From Deltaproteobacteria bacterium (GTDB lineage: Bacteria; Myxococcota_A; UBA796; SXON01): 42,508 nucleotides of DNA. The translations under genes and the position numbers were made by a program. Below the pieces are notes generated by a model that did not search any database, had not been told where the DNA came from, and worked only from the letters and a program-made list of their open reading frames with translations. The first letter of the stretch is position 1; each line of letters opens with the position of its first letter. Shown here piece by piece: positions 9,747-18,795 of the stretch. The DNA lies in the NCBI GenBank assembly GCA_947484175.1, contig CANKOI010000030.1, forward strand, positions 1 through 42,508. The letters are read 5' to 3'.

Positions 9747-10631
9747 CTACAGCGACTCGAAGTGGGTGGCCTTGAACTTCAGCTCCTGCAGCCCGATGTC
9801 GGCGCCGTAGCTGTCTACGAGGGTGAGGGTCACGGTGTCGATCGTGGAGCCCACGTAGCCGAGGTGCGGCGCGAGCGTGATCCACTGGAGATCGGGCTTG
9901 TCGTTGAGCGTGAAGGACTGTTCGGGGCGGTCGCCCACCTTCACTGTGACCGTCTTGGCGCGGCCCGCGCCCTTGTCGCCCTGGAAGCCGATCGAGCTGA
10001 CGGCCCAACCCTGAGGGTTCACGTCGAAGCTGGCGCCCGCTGCTCCCTTCCACAGCGTCTTGGGGCTACCGTCCGACAACTCAGGAGCCTCCACGTTCAG
10101 CGTCGGCTTGGCGTCCATCTCAGCAAGGTACACCGCCACTTCGGACACCCGGAGGTTCGGGTAGTCCATCCCCTCGTACACGTCGAGCACGGTGAGTTTT
10201 ACCCGGCCGCCGAAGAAGCTGTCGTCGCCGATCCGAAACTTCCCCTTGAGCGGGATCGACTGCATGCCGCGCTTGTCGGCCACGTCGATCGTCTCGGTGC
10301 CCACGAGTTGATCGACACTCTCATTGTCGAGCGTGTACACATCGACGCGGAGCTGTTTTACGCGCGGGAAGTCGGCGAACGTGTCGGCATCCCGATCCCA
10401 GCCCGCCACGATGCCGATCCGCTCCACCTCGCCCTTGGGCACGTCGATGAGCAGCCACTCACCCTTGTTGGCCGACTCGCCCGGCACCGACCACGCCGAC
10501 TCCGGCTTGCCGTCGATGGCGCTACCGGCATTCCAGTAGTTCACTCCGAGCTTCGACTCTTTCTGAAAGGCAGATGCCTTCGCGCCGGCGAACGCCGGTT
10601 GCGCAAAGAGCAGGACGAGAACAGGGAACAT
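9747..10631 (-). CDS. Exported discoidin-like (galactose-binding fold) protein
   Basis: A predicted exported protein of 294 residues beginning MFPVLVLLFAQPAFA, a charge-less signal peptide with an AFA cleavage site. A GTG at 10637 could add two residues. Two repeated halves each resemble discoidin/NADase-type glycan-binding beta sandwiches: residues about 18-155 (NYWNAGSAIDGKPESAWSV and a later GMDYPNLRVSEVAVY block) and about 160-290 (a shorter SDGSPKTLW copy and IGLQELKF). The pattern 'asp-gly-lys-x-x-ser-ala-trp' followed by 'val-ser-glu-val' is typical of F5/8-type domains that bind glycans or surfaces. It probably acts in the periplasm or outside the cell. It is transcribed alone or after the 12071 lipoprotein gene, 48 bp upstream. 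Confidence 0.7.
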   Translation of the reverse strand: MFPVLVLLFAQPAFAGAKASAFQKESKLGVNYWNAGSAIDGKPESAWSVPGESANKGEWLLIDVPKGEVERIGIVAGWDRDADTFADFPRVKQLRVDVYTLDNESVDQLVGTETIDVADKRGMQSIPLKGKFRIGDDSFFGGRVKLTVLDVYEGMDYPNLRVSEVAVYLAEMDAKPTLNVEAPELSDGSPKTLWKGAAGASFDVNPQGWAVSSIGFQGDKGAGRAKTVTVKVGDRPEQSFTLNDKPDLQWITLAPHLGYVGSTIDTVTLTLVDSYGADIGLQELKFKATHFESL

Positions 10632-10679
10632 CGGCACCTACAGGGGTGAGCAGCGTATCACACCCCCGCGAGGCGAGGC

Positions 10680-12071
10680 CTATTCCTCAACGGGGTGGAG
10701 CGTGACCGCCATGTCGGTGCGCGACTCGGTGCCCGTGGCCAACCGCCCCGAGCTCTCGCCGCCGAACGAACCCACCTGCTCGCCGACTTCGTTTACGGCG
10801 CCGTCGCCGTCGGAATCAAGGTAGGCCCAGAAGTACACGATGGTGTTCGCAGGCGCGATGAGGGTGAACGGGATGCTGCTCCCGGTAAGCTCCGCGTCGC
10901 TGAAGTCCTCGTAGTCGTAGGAGTTGTCGGGGATGTCCGCCGACTGGATCTGGGTGTCCGGGCGATACTTCATCGCGGCCACGTGCAGCACCGAGCCGGC
11001 TGGCAGCGAGTCAAAGTCATCGCTCTCGAGGCTGAGGGTGCCGGCGAGCACCACGAAGGGCACGATGCTGGGGTTCACGTCGGTGCCGTCGGGGATCATC
11101 AGCGTGAGGCCGGGGAGGTCGATCTCGCCCACGGGGAACTCGCCGACCGGGGTGCCGGTTTCGTCGACGTACTGCCCCCACTTGTCAGCCGGGTCGATGA
11201 GACCGTTGTAGTTTGCGTCCCACGCCCCACGGAGGGTGACGTTGCCCATGTTCTTCGCCACCCACATGCCGTACTCGCCTTCGGCACCACCCTCGGTCTG
11301 CACCGGTGTGAAGCTGTCTGCGTAGTAGGGGCCGAGGCCTGCCGCGTCGTAGACCATCGCCACGCAGCTGCCGCCCGCGTACGCGTCGGTGATCAGGCCG
11401 TCGCCGCTCATCCAGATGTAGTTGGAATAGTCTGCGTCGCCGCCACCCCCGGCACCTCCGCCCACGCCGGGGCCGCCGCCACCGCCACCCGTGAAGTCGG
11501 TGAACGCAGCGAGGATGTCGATGTCGATGTCGGGGGTCTCCGCGCCGGCGGTGACCGGCACGATGTCGGGCCAAACGCCCATCGGCTCGTTGGAGGACAG
11601 CATGCCGTCGCCCCAGTAGTCGAGCACCGCATACACCCGAACGTCGGTGGACTTGGCTGGGTCGACCTTCAGCTCGTAGGTGTTGCCCTCGGGGTCGGGC
11701 GAACGAATCACATACTCGTCCACGTACGAGATGCGGCCCGTTTCGTCGTCTACGGTGTAGGCGGCCACGAAGATGCTGCCGAAGGGGAAGGAGTCGCCGT
11801 AGGCGGCTTCCCAGTCGAGCGTTTCGATTTCGCCCCGGCTGTCGTAGCCGTAGAGCTCGACCTGTACTCGGCCGGTGATCGTGCCGGACTGGGTGCCATC
11901 GTCTTCCGGTTCGCCGCTGTCGACCACCGGGACCTCTTCCAGGCCGTTGTCAGCGGGGTCGGTTCCCCCGGTCACCGGGTTGTCCACCGTGCCCACCGAC
12001 TGGCAGCCGACGAGCGAAACAGCCATGAGCACCGACGCGCTCAGCAGAGTCTGTGAAACGAAGAAGCGCAT
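10680..12071 (-). CDS. Lipoprotein with EF-hand-like calcium loops
   Basis: A 463-residue lipoprotein with a conventional signal peptide: Arg at position 2, hydrophobic core and lipobox ending in Cys23 (SLVGC). An acidic linker follows, then a beta-rich body with a Gly-rich spacer at about 194-211. Three acidic loops resemble EF-hand or dockerin calcium sites, beginning at D151 (DYWGDG), D285 (DANYNGLIDPAD) and D419 (DSDGDG). Two of them follow a beta strand ending in Tyr-Ala or Ala-Tyr. The repeat lipoprotein at 15363-16934 has similar strand-plus-loop units. No known family is recognised. It follows the OmpA/TSP3 gene after 38 bp but has its own AT-rich promoter-like sequence in that gap. 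Confidence 0.75.
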   Translation of the reverse strand: MRFFVSQTLLSASVLMAVSLVGCQSVGTVDNPVTGGTDPADNGLEEVPVVDSGEPEDDGTQSGTITGRVQVELYGYDSRGEIETLDWEAAYGDSFPFGSIFVAAYTVDDETGRISYVDEYVIRSPDPEGNTYELKVDPAKSTDVRVYAVLDYWGDGMLSSNEPMGVWPDIVPVTAGAETPDIDIDILAAFTDFTGGGGGGPGVGGGAGGGGDADYSNYIWMSGDGLITDAYAGGSCVAMVYDAAGLGPYYADSFTPVQTEGGAEGEYGMWVAKNMGNVTLRGAWDANYNGLIDPADKWGQYVDETGTPVGEFPVGEIDLPGLTLMIPDGTDVNPSIVPFVVLAGTLSLESDDFDSLPAGSVLHVAAMKYRPDTQIQSADIPDNSYDYEDFSDAELTGSSIPFTLIAPANTIVYFWAYLDSDGDGAVNEVGEQVGSFGGESSGRLATGTESRTDMAVTLHPVEE

Positions 12072-12092
12072 CGACGGCCCCGGAAGGAGGAC

Positions 12093-12098
12093 ATGATA
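12093..12098 (-). promoter_or_regulatory. -10-like TATCAT in an AT-rich gap
   Basis: On the minus strand TATCAT lies 21 nt before the ATG at 12071, inside an unusually AT-rich stretch (about 12093-12125) that also covers the end of the OmpA gene. This could be a separate promoter for the lipoprotein gene. No good -35 box is seen. Confidence 0.35.
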
Positions 12099-12109
12099 AC
12101 AGATTTTGC

Positions 12110-13789
12110 CTATTTTTGATCGACGATGATGAATTCCACCCGGCGGTTCTCGGCGCGGTTGGTCTCGCTGTCGTTCGGCACCTTCGGGCGCATCTCGCCA
12201 AACCCGGCCGCGTCGAGGCGACCTGGATCGATCCCCCGGGCCACGAGCGCGGCCTTCACGGCCTCCGCGCGCCCCTGCGAGAGCTTGAGATTGGCGAGGT
12301 CGCTGCCCACGTCGTCGGTGTGACCCTCGATTCGGATGCGCAGGAGCTGCGGGTTGGCTTCAATCACCTTGGCGATCTCGTCCACCAAGCTGTTGCTGCG
12401 CTCCTGGATCGTGACCTTGTTGAAGTCGAAGTAGATCAGGTCGCTGATGCGAATGAAGCCCTTCTCCACCGTTACCCGACCTTCGTCGGGGCACCCGTCT
12501 TCGTCGCGGTCGCCGTCGACATCTTCGGCATCGTAGGGGCAGCGGTCGAGATCGTCGGCGATGCCGTCCCCATCGCTGTCGCGGTTGGGGCAGCCGGCGA
12601 GGTCGGGGATGCCCGCCTCGTTGGGGCACTGATCTTCGGCGTCGACGACGCCGTCCTTGTCGTTGTCCGCCTCTGGGCACCCGTCGTTGTCCATGAAGCC
12701 GTCGTCGTCCTCAGGATCGTTCGGACACTTGTCGATGCTGTCCTCGCGGCCATCCGCGTCGTTGTCCGGCTCAGGGCAGCCGTCCTCGTCTTGGAATCCG
12801 TCGATGTCCTCGGGTTCGGCGGGGCACTTGTCGCGGCCGTCCGACACGTGGTCCCGGTCGCTATCGCTCATGGCAGAGTCGAAATTCGGGGCGAGTGTGA
12901 CGCCGAAATAGGCGCGGAAGTCCGGGGAACCCACACCGCCGAGGAGGCCGGCGCCGCCACCGGCGGTGACGGCCACGAGGTCGGCCACCAGCACCTTGGC
13001 GCCCACCAACAGCTCCGCAGCGTTCTGCGACGTGCGGGAGCCGGAGCTGTTCCCATGGAACTCGAGGTTCAGTTCCAGCGGGCGCACCACCCGGAGGCCG
13101 AGCGCAGCGCCGTACACCACCGCATTGCCGAGGCTCGTGTCTTGGATGCGGGCCGACTCGCGCAGGAGCGCGCCGCCCATCGCCGCCACACGAAAGGTGT
13201 ACTGCCGCGTGTGTACCCTGCCGTCCGACCACTCCAGAACGGCCTGCGGCGTGGCTGTGACGGCGCCCTCGCCGAGGAACGAGGCGCCATCGCCGGAGGG
13301 GAGCGACACGGGAACGGCCACCGCTAGCCCGACGGGGAACTGGTCGCGATCGACGAGTACACCCTTGGGCGTGAGTACGATGTCGCCCACGCCGGTGGCG
13401 GCGATCTTGCCCACCGTAGGGTCGCCAAGCGTGGGGGCCGAAAAGCCGTCCTGAGAAACCACGAAGGGCACACTCAAGCTGATGCTGCCGAACTTCGTGA
13501 GGCCGAGGGCCACCTGAGCGTGGGCCTGGGCGCGGGTGTTCACCAAGCCGTCGTCCTTGCCGCCGTTGGGCGACACGCGCTCGCCGTCGGCGTTCACCAA
13601 CACCACGGGATCGTCGCTGTAGTCGAGCCACACCCCGCCGCCGAACTGCATGTTCTGGAGGGTGGCGGCCCCCGGCACCACGCTGTATCCGTAGAAGTCG
13701 GCGTGGGGCTTGAACAGCTCAAAGTCCACGCCTGCGTCGCCTTCTTCGGCGCGGGCAGCGAGCGCCAGCAGCAGCAGAGTCGGGCTCAT
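12110..13789 (-). CDS. OmpA-family outer-membrane protein with thrombospondin type-3 repeats
   Basis: A 559-residue protein starting MSPTLLLLALAARA, a short charge-less signal peptide. Residues about 15-290 resemble an outer-membrane beta barrel (porin-like, transporter/SBBP type). Residues about 300-430 are thrombospondin type-3 calcium repeats (DKCPAEPEDIDGF, DGCPEPDNDADG and others). The last 120 residues are an OmpA C-terminal domain with IEGHTDDVGS and a downstream LSQGRAEAV helix, which binds peptidoglycan. It should tie the outer membrane to the wall. The start codon overlaps the stop of the preceding gene (ATGA), making it the last gene of the six-gene operon that begins at 20006. Confidence 0.85.
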   Translation of the reverse strand: MSPTLLLLALAARAEEGDAGVDFELFKPHADFYGYSVVPGAATLQNMQFGGGVWLDYSDDPVVLVNADGERVSPNGGKDDGLVNTRAQAHAQVALGLTKFGSISLSVPFVVSQDGFSAPTLGDPTVGKIAATGVGDIVLTPKGVLVDRDQFPVGLAVAVPVSLPSGDGASFLGEGAVTATPQAVLEWSDGRVHTRQYTFRVAAMGGALLRESARIQDTSLGNAVVYGAALGLRVVRPLELNLEFHGNSSGSRTSQNAAELLVGAKVLVADLVAVTAGGGAGLLGGVGSPDFRAYFGVTLAPNFDSAMSDSDRDHVSDGRDKCPAEPEDIDGFQDEDGCPEPDNDADGREDSIDKCPNDPEDDDGFMDNDGCPEADNDKDGVVDAEDQCPNEAGIPDLAGCPNRDSDGDGIADDLDRCPYDAEDVDGDRDEDGCPDEGRVTVEKGFIRISDLIYFDFNKVTIQERSNSLVDEIAKVIEANPQLLRIRIEGHTDDVGSDLANLKLSQGRAEAVKAALVARGIDPGRLDAAGFGEMRPKVPNDSETNRAENRRVEFIIVDQK

Positions 13790-15300
13790 GCGTTCCGCCG
13801 ACGGCCGGCCGCGAGGGCAACGCCCAACAGCGCGAGCACTGCCGCGGCATCTCCCGCTGTGTTGCACAACCCGCCTCCCCTCACGGTTGCGGTGTTGAGC
13901 TCCCGCACACACGTAGGCAGGTTGTCGATCCAGCCGTCACAGTCGTTATCCACCTGGTCGAAGCACACTTCGCGCGCGCCAGGATGCACCTGCGCGCTGA
14001 GCGCCCCCTCGCTCTCCCCTACGGCGGCGGCCTCGAGGTCCATGCAGTCGCCGGCCTCGGCCGTGAAGCCGTCGCCATCGGCGTCGGGCAGGTCCACGAC
14101 CCCGTCGCAGTCGTCGTCGACTCCGTTGCCGTTGTCCTCCGGAGCGCCGGGGTGCACGTCGGCGCTGGAGTCGTCGCAGTCCACCCCGTCGCAGCCAGGA
14201 CCGGCGGCGGCCATCGCTTCGTACCCGTCGGCGTCGACATCACACTCATCGAACCCGTCGCAGTCCTGATCGGCGCCGTCGTACGGCACCTCGGGAGCAT
14301 CGGGGTTGAAGGTGGCGTCGCCCTCGTTGCAGTCGTAGCAGAGGTGGTCGCGAATGTCGATCACGCCGTCGTCGTTGCTGTCGCACACGAGCGGGCAGGT
14401 CGTCCACCCGTCGAGGTCGACGTCCACATCGTCTTCGCAGCCGTTGCAGTCGTCGTCCAGTCCGTTGAGCGACTCCACAGCGCCGGTGTAGATGGTGGGG
14501 TCCCCGTCGTTACAGTCCCCGTCGATCTCGGCCAAGCCATCGCCGTCGTCATCGGTGATGCCGTCGTCGCGGATGCCATCGCAGTCCGCATCATCGTTGG
14601 CCACGCCGTTGGGGTCGGCGATGCCATCCACCGCGTCGGGATGGATGTCCGCATGTTCGTCGTCGCAGTCACCCTGAAACTCGGAGTAGCCGTCGCCGTC
14701 GTTGTCGTTGTTGTACTCGGCGCTGCACTGATCGTTGGCCGTGCCGGGCGTGCCGTACATGCCCGAAACGGGGATGAAGGCTTCGGCCGGGCACCAGTTC
14801 CACGAAAGATCGTTGGCCCACTCGTTGCCGAGTGCGTTGGGCTGCACCTGGTGCGCCGCATTGGGCACGAGGTCCCACGTGGAGTCCCAGTCCAGTTCAT
14901 CGAGGACCAGCCCGTCGTAGCTGACGATGAGCTCGTCGTCGGGGGCCGACATGTTGAACTCGTCGAAGTAGCTGTAGACGTAGTCCACAGGCACGTTGCC
15001 GTTGTAATTGCTGGCAGCGCTGTTCTGCTCTGCGCTCACCCCGAAGACAAAATAGTCGCCCGCGCCGAGCGTGATTGGCGGATCGGCGGGCACGGTGATC
15101 GACTCGCCGGCGCGAGAGATCATCACGCCGTTGAGGTCGATGGGGCGGCCGGCGTTGTTGTAGATCTCGAACCACTCGCCGTAGTAGGGGGCGACTTGAT
15201 TCGGGTCGGCCTGCACCTCGGTGATCGTGAGGTCGCTGCCCCGACTGGGCGGCACCGCCAGAGCGGTGGACACGAACACGGAGGAGAAGAGGACGAACAT
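13786..15300 (-). CDS. Lamin-tail domain / MopE-repeat surface protein with MYXO-CTERM-like tail
   Basis: The start at 15300 gives 504 residues and a charge-less signal peptide (MFVLFSSVFVSTALA); an upstream ATG at 15354 would add 18 residues with five Arg and bring the gene 8 bp from its neighbour. After the signal comes a lamin-tail domain (LTITEVQADPNQV, GEWFEIYNNAGRPIDLNG), then a series of Asp-rich MopE-type metal-binding repeats (GDGYSEFQGDCDDEHADIHP and relatives). The C-terminus is GGGLCNTAG, a hydrophobic segment and AAGRRRNA, a MYXO-CTERM-like sorting signal. It is therefore probably a calcium-dependent cell-surface protein. Its stop overlaps the OmpA/TSP3 start, which suggests the two work together. 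Confidence 0.8.
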   Translation of the reverse strand: MFVLFSSVFVSTALAVPPSRGSDLTITEVQADPNQVAPYYGEWFEIYNNAGRPIDLNGVMISRAGESITVPADPPITLGAGDYFVFGVSAEQNSAASNYNGNVPVDYVYSYFDEFNMSAPDDELIVSYDGLVLDELDWDSTWDLVPNAAHQVQPNALGNEWANDLSWNWCPAEAFIPVSGMYGTPGTANDQCSAEYNNDNDGDGYSEFQGDCDDEHADIHPDAVDGIADPNGVANDDADCDGIRDDGITDDDGDGLAEIDGDCNDGDPTIYTGAVESLNGLDDDCNGCEDDVDVDLDGWTTCPLVCDSNDDGVIDIRDHLCYDCNEGDATFNPDAPEVPYDGADQDCDGFDECDVDADGYEAMAAAGPGCDGVDCDDSSADVHPGAPEDNGNGVDDDCDGVVDLPDADGDGFTAEAGDCMDLEAAAVGESEGALSAQVHPGAREVCFDQVDNDCDGWIDNLPTCVRELNTATVRGGGLCNTAGDAAAVLALLGVALAAGRRRNA

Positions 15301-15362
15301 CCGTAGCGCTCGGGAAGCGTCCAGACGATACCGCGTTGCGGGCCGTCGGTCCATCCGTGGGT

Positions 15363-16934
15363 TCAGGGGAGGACGAGGTCGATGCCGGCGACGGAGGCGG
15401 CGCCGACGGACACCTTGCCGTTGTACCGCACGACCGGATCGCCCTTCGTTGGCCCGTCTGAGTCAGGGTCCTGGTAGGCCTCCACCACGATCACGCCGAG
15501 GTTTGGAATCACCCGTGCGGACCACTTCCCGTCCTTCGCCTGCACCTTGCCGAGGTGCTTCCGGGCACCCGCAGCGTTCGGTGCGGTGAAGAGGTCGATG
15601 TGGATGGGCAGAAGCAGCCGGGCAGTGGCCGTGCCGCTCACGGTGACGAAGGGGATGTCGACGGCGCCGGCGCTGGGGGCTGCCTCGGGCGAGGAAGGCT
15701 TGCCGCGGGCGCCCACGGCGAGCGTGAGGGTGGCGGGGGTGGTGACCGTGGCGGCCGTGACGTCGAGGGACGCCCACGGATCCTCCCCAGTGGGGCCGTC
15801 GTGGGCGGCATCGGCGAAAACCTCGATGTGGAATCGTTGGACCGTGAGGGGCACGTGGAGCACGAAGGTGCGGGTGCCCTGCAGGCGGAGCTGGCCCACC
15901 CGCTTCTGGCCGCCCGGCGCCTCAGGATCCGCCTCGCTGACGTCGACCTGCAGCTCACCCGCGGACTCGCTCACCACCGTGGCCGTGAAGAGCCGGGTGG
16001 GCCCGATCCGCCCGGCCCACGGCGCTTCGCCGGGCCCGCCGGGCCCGCCGGCTGGCGGGGGGGCCGCGCCGGGCCCGCCACCACTCCCCACGCTGCCGCG
16101 GCTCCCCGCCACGAGGGTGAGCTGCACGATCTCATCGTCGATGGTGGCAACCACGACCGTGAGTTCGGCATAGGGATCGTCGGCGGTGGGGCCGTCGCCG
16201 CCTTGGTCCACGAAGGCCTCCAGCCGAAACTTCTCCCGGTCGGTGGGCACCTCGAGGGTGAAGGCCCCGGACTCGGGGAGGCGAACCTGCCCCACCCGCC
16301 GCTGACCGCCCGGCTCCGCGGGGGCCGGCTCCGTCACATCCACCTGGATCTCGCCTTCCACAGGCGAAAGGACCGCCGCGAGGAACTGCACCCTGGGCGG
16401 CCCCGTGATGTCGCGCCAGGGCTCCACCACGCCGCCGTCGCCGCCGCCGGGCCCCGCTCCACCCCCGGCTCCGCCCGAGGGCGCCGGCCGGGAGCCGGCC
16501 ACCAGGGTGAGCAGGATCGGACCCTCCACCTTGCCCATGTCCACCGATGCAGCAGCATAGGGGTCGGCGGGGCTGGGACCGTCGCCATCGGCGTCCTGGA
16601 ATGCCTCCACGACAAACGTGGTCACGGTGAGGGGCACCTGGAGCGTCACGCTCTCGGCCGCCCCCTCCACCCGCCCGACGCGCTTCACGCCGCCCGGGGC
16701 CGATGGGTCGGGCTGGATGACGTCGAGCTGGATCGGGCCCTCCGCCGTGGTGGAGAGCGTCAGGACGACGGGGCGGGTGGCTCCCGGCTGATCGGCCCAC
16801 GGTGGACCGAGACGCTCCGACGACGCCCCCGGAGTCTGCGCGTCGCCGGCGCCCGCGTAGAATCGTGGATCGAGCGGCACCGCCACTTCGGTGACACGCT
16901 CCAGACAGGCGCTCAGAAGGAGGAGCGGAACCAC
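15363..16934 (-). CDS. Lipoprotein with four tandem beta repeats
   Basis: A GTG-started 523-residue lipoprotein, MVPLLLLSAC, with lipobox Cys at 10 and no charges in the signal. Four repeats of about 100-120 residues follow, the first three clearly related and the fourth diverged. Each contains a PGG.(K/R)RVG motif (in the fourth repeat ARKHLG), a strand, and an acidic loop such as EAFQDADGDGPSPADPYA, then 'leu-thr-leu-val-ala-gly-ser-arg'. Gly/Pro linkers separate the first three. The loops look like calcium sites. The domain is not one I recognise. The gene starts 22 nt inside the end of the GDP-fucose-synthase-like gene, so it belongs to the same operon. Confidence 0.75.
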   Translation of the reverse strand: MVPLLLLSACLERVTEVAVPLDPRFYAGAGDAQTPGASSERLGPPWADQPGATRPVVLTLSTTAEGPIQLDVIQPDPSAPGGVKRVGRVEGAAESVTLQVPLTVTTFVVEAFQDADGDGPSPADPYAAASVDMGKVEGPILLTLVAGSRPAPSGGAGGGAGPGGGDGGVVEPWRDITGPPRVQFLAAVLSPVEGEIQVDVTEPAPAEPGGQRRVGQVRLPESGAFTLEVPTDREKFRLEAFVDQGGDGPTADDPYAELTVVVATIDDEIVQLTLVAGSRGSVGSGGGPGAAPPPAGGPGGPGEAPWAGRIGPTRLFTATVVSESAGELQVDVSEADPEAPGGQKRVGQLRLQGTRTFVLHVPLTVQRFHIEVFADAAHDGPTGEDPWASLDVTAATVTTPATLTLAVGARGKPSSPEAAPSAGAVDIPFVTVSGTATARLLLPIHIDLFTAPNAAGARKHLGKVQAKDGKWSARVIPNLGVIVVEAYQDPDSDGPTKGDPVVRYNGKVSVGAASVAGIDLVLP

Positions 16935-17866
16935 GCGACCGTCTCCTCAGCACCGGTTTCAAAAGTACAGCCCGCCCGCCATCCCGTGCGCGCCCACATC
17001 GCCGAGCCGTCAAGCACCTTTCGCGGCATGCCGTCGGGCTTGGAGGCGTCCCAGTGGAGCTCGCCGGTGAAGCCGGCGGCGCGGGCGATGACGGCGGCAA
17101 TCTCCGCGATGGTGCGCTCCACTCCGCTCCCCACGTTCACGGGCGCCGAGCCGCCGCCTACCTCCAGCAGGGTGAGCAGACCTTCGGCGGCGTCCTGCAC
17201 ATGAAGCAGGTCGCGAGTGGCCTTCCCTGTTCCCCAGCACGTTTCCGAACCGCTACCCCGGTCGGCCGCTTCCACGAACCGGCGCACCAGCGCGCCCACC
17301 ACGTGCGACCGCTCCGGTTCGACACTCTCGCCTGGACCGTAGAGGTTGGTGGGCACCCCCACGACGCAGTCCACCCCGTGCTCCTCTCCGAGGGCGTGCG
17401 CGTGAATCATCGCGAGCCGCTTGGCCCACCCGTAGGGCCCATTGGTGGGCTCGGGCTCGCCGTGAAGGAGCGTGGACTCGTGCATGGGCTGCGCCGCGGT
17501 GCGGGCGTAAGCGCACGCCGACGAGACCACCAGCGTTCGCCGAACGTTCGCGGCCCGACAGGCGTCGAGCACGGCCGTGTTGATGAGTACGTTCTCGCGC
17601 AGGGCCGTCGCGGGATGCTCCTTCATCCAGCCGATGCCACCTCCGGCCGCCGCAGCGTGCACGACAAAGGTTGGTGCGAGCGAGGTAATGCACTCGAGAA
17701 CGGCGGTCGGGTCGGTGAGATCGCACTCCCCGCGACCCACCGGCACCCCTTCGGCCCCCCTGGCAGCGAGCTCGCACATCACGTACCGGCCCAGAAAGCC
17801 GTGGCCGCCTGTGACCACGACGCGCTGCCCCCGCAGGGTGAGCCTCTCATGCGCTCCGTGCGCCAT
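16913..17866 (-). CDS. GDP-L-fucose synthase-like SDR (Fcl/ColC family)
   Basis: A 317-residue extended short-chain dehydrogenase. The NAD(P) motif GGHGFLG is at about 20-26, and the catalytic pair is Y145/K149 (YGWAK). The family-specific blocks GGGIGWMKEHPATALRENV and SKPDGMPRKVLD match GDP-4-keto-6-deoxy-sugar 3,5-epimerase/4-reductases. That family includes Fcl (GDP-L-fucose) and ColC (GDP-L-colitose). With a ColD-like enzyme two genes upstream, a ColC role is plausible but not proven. It starts 2 bp after the preceding SDR gene and overlaps the following lipoprotein gene by 22 nt. Confidence 0.85.
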   Translation of the reverse strand: MAHGAHERLTLRGQRVVVTGGHGFLGRYVMCELAARGAEGVPVGRGECDLTDPTAVLECITSLAPTFVVHAAAAGGGIGWMKEHPATALRENVLINTAVLDACRAANVRRTLVVSSACAYARTAAQPMHESTLLHGEPEPTNGPYGWAKRLAMIHAHALGEEHGVDCVVGVPTNLYGPGESVEPERSHVVGALVRRFVEAADRGSGSETCWGTGKATRDLLHVQDAAEGLLTLLEVGGGSAPVNVGSGVERTIAEIAAVIARAAGFTGELHWDASKPDGMPRKVLDGSAMWARTGWRAGCTFETGAEETVAWFRSSF

Positions 17867-17868
17867 CC

Positions 17869-18795
17869 CTACACGTTGCTGTAGGGGTTGCGGATACGAA
17901 CGTGGCTGAGGCCGCCGATCAACTCGTTCAGCCCTCGGTCGATGTCGACCGCCACCTCAAAGCCGAGGCCGCGCACGCGGGCATAGCTCACCTCGTAGTC
18001 CCGCTTGTCCTCATCGCTGCCCACGTCGGCGAAGTACAGGTGAAACTTCAGCTTGTTCTGAAGGAGGGTCGTGATGTCCTCCTTGGTGTAGTTCATCGAC
18101 TCGTGGCCCACGTTGAGCACCTGATCGCGCGAGCGCTCCCAGTTCTGGAGCAGGTGCGGCACCACGCGGGCCATGTCGTGCACGTGGATGAAGGTTCGCC
18201 GGAAGTGCCGTTCGTACACCAGGAGGTACCGGTTCACGAGCGCCTGGTAGGCGAAGTCGTTGATCATCAGGTCGAGGCGCAGACGCGGCGACAGGCCGAA
18301 GGCGGTGGCAAAGCGAAGGGCTACCGAGTTGGTGCGGGACATCGCCATCTGCTCGGCTTCGGTCTTCGTTTCTCCGTAGAGCGAGAGCGGGTTCAGCGGC
18401 GTGTTCTCGTCGCACACGCCGAGCACCTCACCGTAGTTGCTGCCCGTGGAAAAGTTGATGAATCGGGTTTCGGGACGGATGTTGTCGAGCACGGCGCGCG
18501 TGCCGTCGAGGTTCGTGCGGCGCGCTTCGTCGGGCCACTTTTTGCAGGCGGGGTACCCCACGACCGCGGCGAGATGAACCACGGCGTCGGCGTCGGCCAG
18601 ATCGGCGCGGAGCGCGGGCACATCGAGCACGTCGCCGTGCCGGAAGCTGAAGTTGGGGTGGATAAACGAGCTGAACAGCGGCTCGATGCCGAACTTCAGG
18701 ATGTCGACCACGTGCACCCGGTACCCCGAGGCCAAAAGGTGCGGGACGAGGACGCTGCCGACGTAGCCAGCGCCCCCGGTAACGACGACTTTCAT
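17869..18795 (-). CDS. NAD-dependent epimerase/dehydratase (extended SDR)
   Basis: A 308-residue sugar-nucleotide-modifying SDR. The nucleotide motif GGAGYVG lies at 7-13, and the catalytic Tyr140 and Lys144 are in YGETK. It resembles the broad NAD-dependent epimerase/dehydratase family; substrate and stereochemistry cannot be read. The ATG at 18795 overlaps the stop of the ColD-like gene (ATGA), which decides the start against an ATG 12 nt upstream. It probably acts in the same NDP-hexose pathway as its two neighbours, for example as a 4-epimerase, reductase or dehydratase. Confidence 0.8.
   Translation of the reverse strand: MKVVVTGGAGYVGSVLVPHLLASGYRVHVVDILKFGIEPLFSSFIHPNFSFRHGDVLDVPALRADLADADAVVHLAAVVGYPACKKWPDEARRTNLDGTRAVLDNIRPETRFINFSTGSNYGEVLGVCDENTPLNPLSLYGETKTEAEQMAMSRTNSVALRFATAFGLSPRLRLDLMINDFAYQALVNRYLLVYERHFRRTFIHVHDMARVVPHLLQNWERSRDQVLNVGHESMNYTKEDITTLLQNKLKFHLYFADVGSDEDKRDYEVSYARVRGLGFEVAVDIDRGLNELIGGLSHVRIRNPYSNV

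Noticed and set aside
12093-12119. Plus-strand mini-frame of eight residues after an aaggagg-like sequence
   Set aside because: The spacing of 2 nt to ATG is too short for a ribosome site, and the region overlaps two minus-strand genes' ends.
4149-15306. Long frames opposite asnS, the minus-strand lipoproteins and the OmpA/LTD genes (400-540 residues)
   Set aside because: They are shadows created by high third-position GC; none has domain character, and the opposite strand has clear genes.
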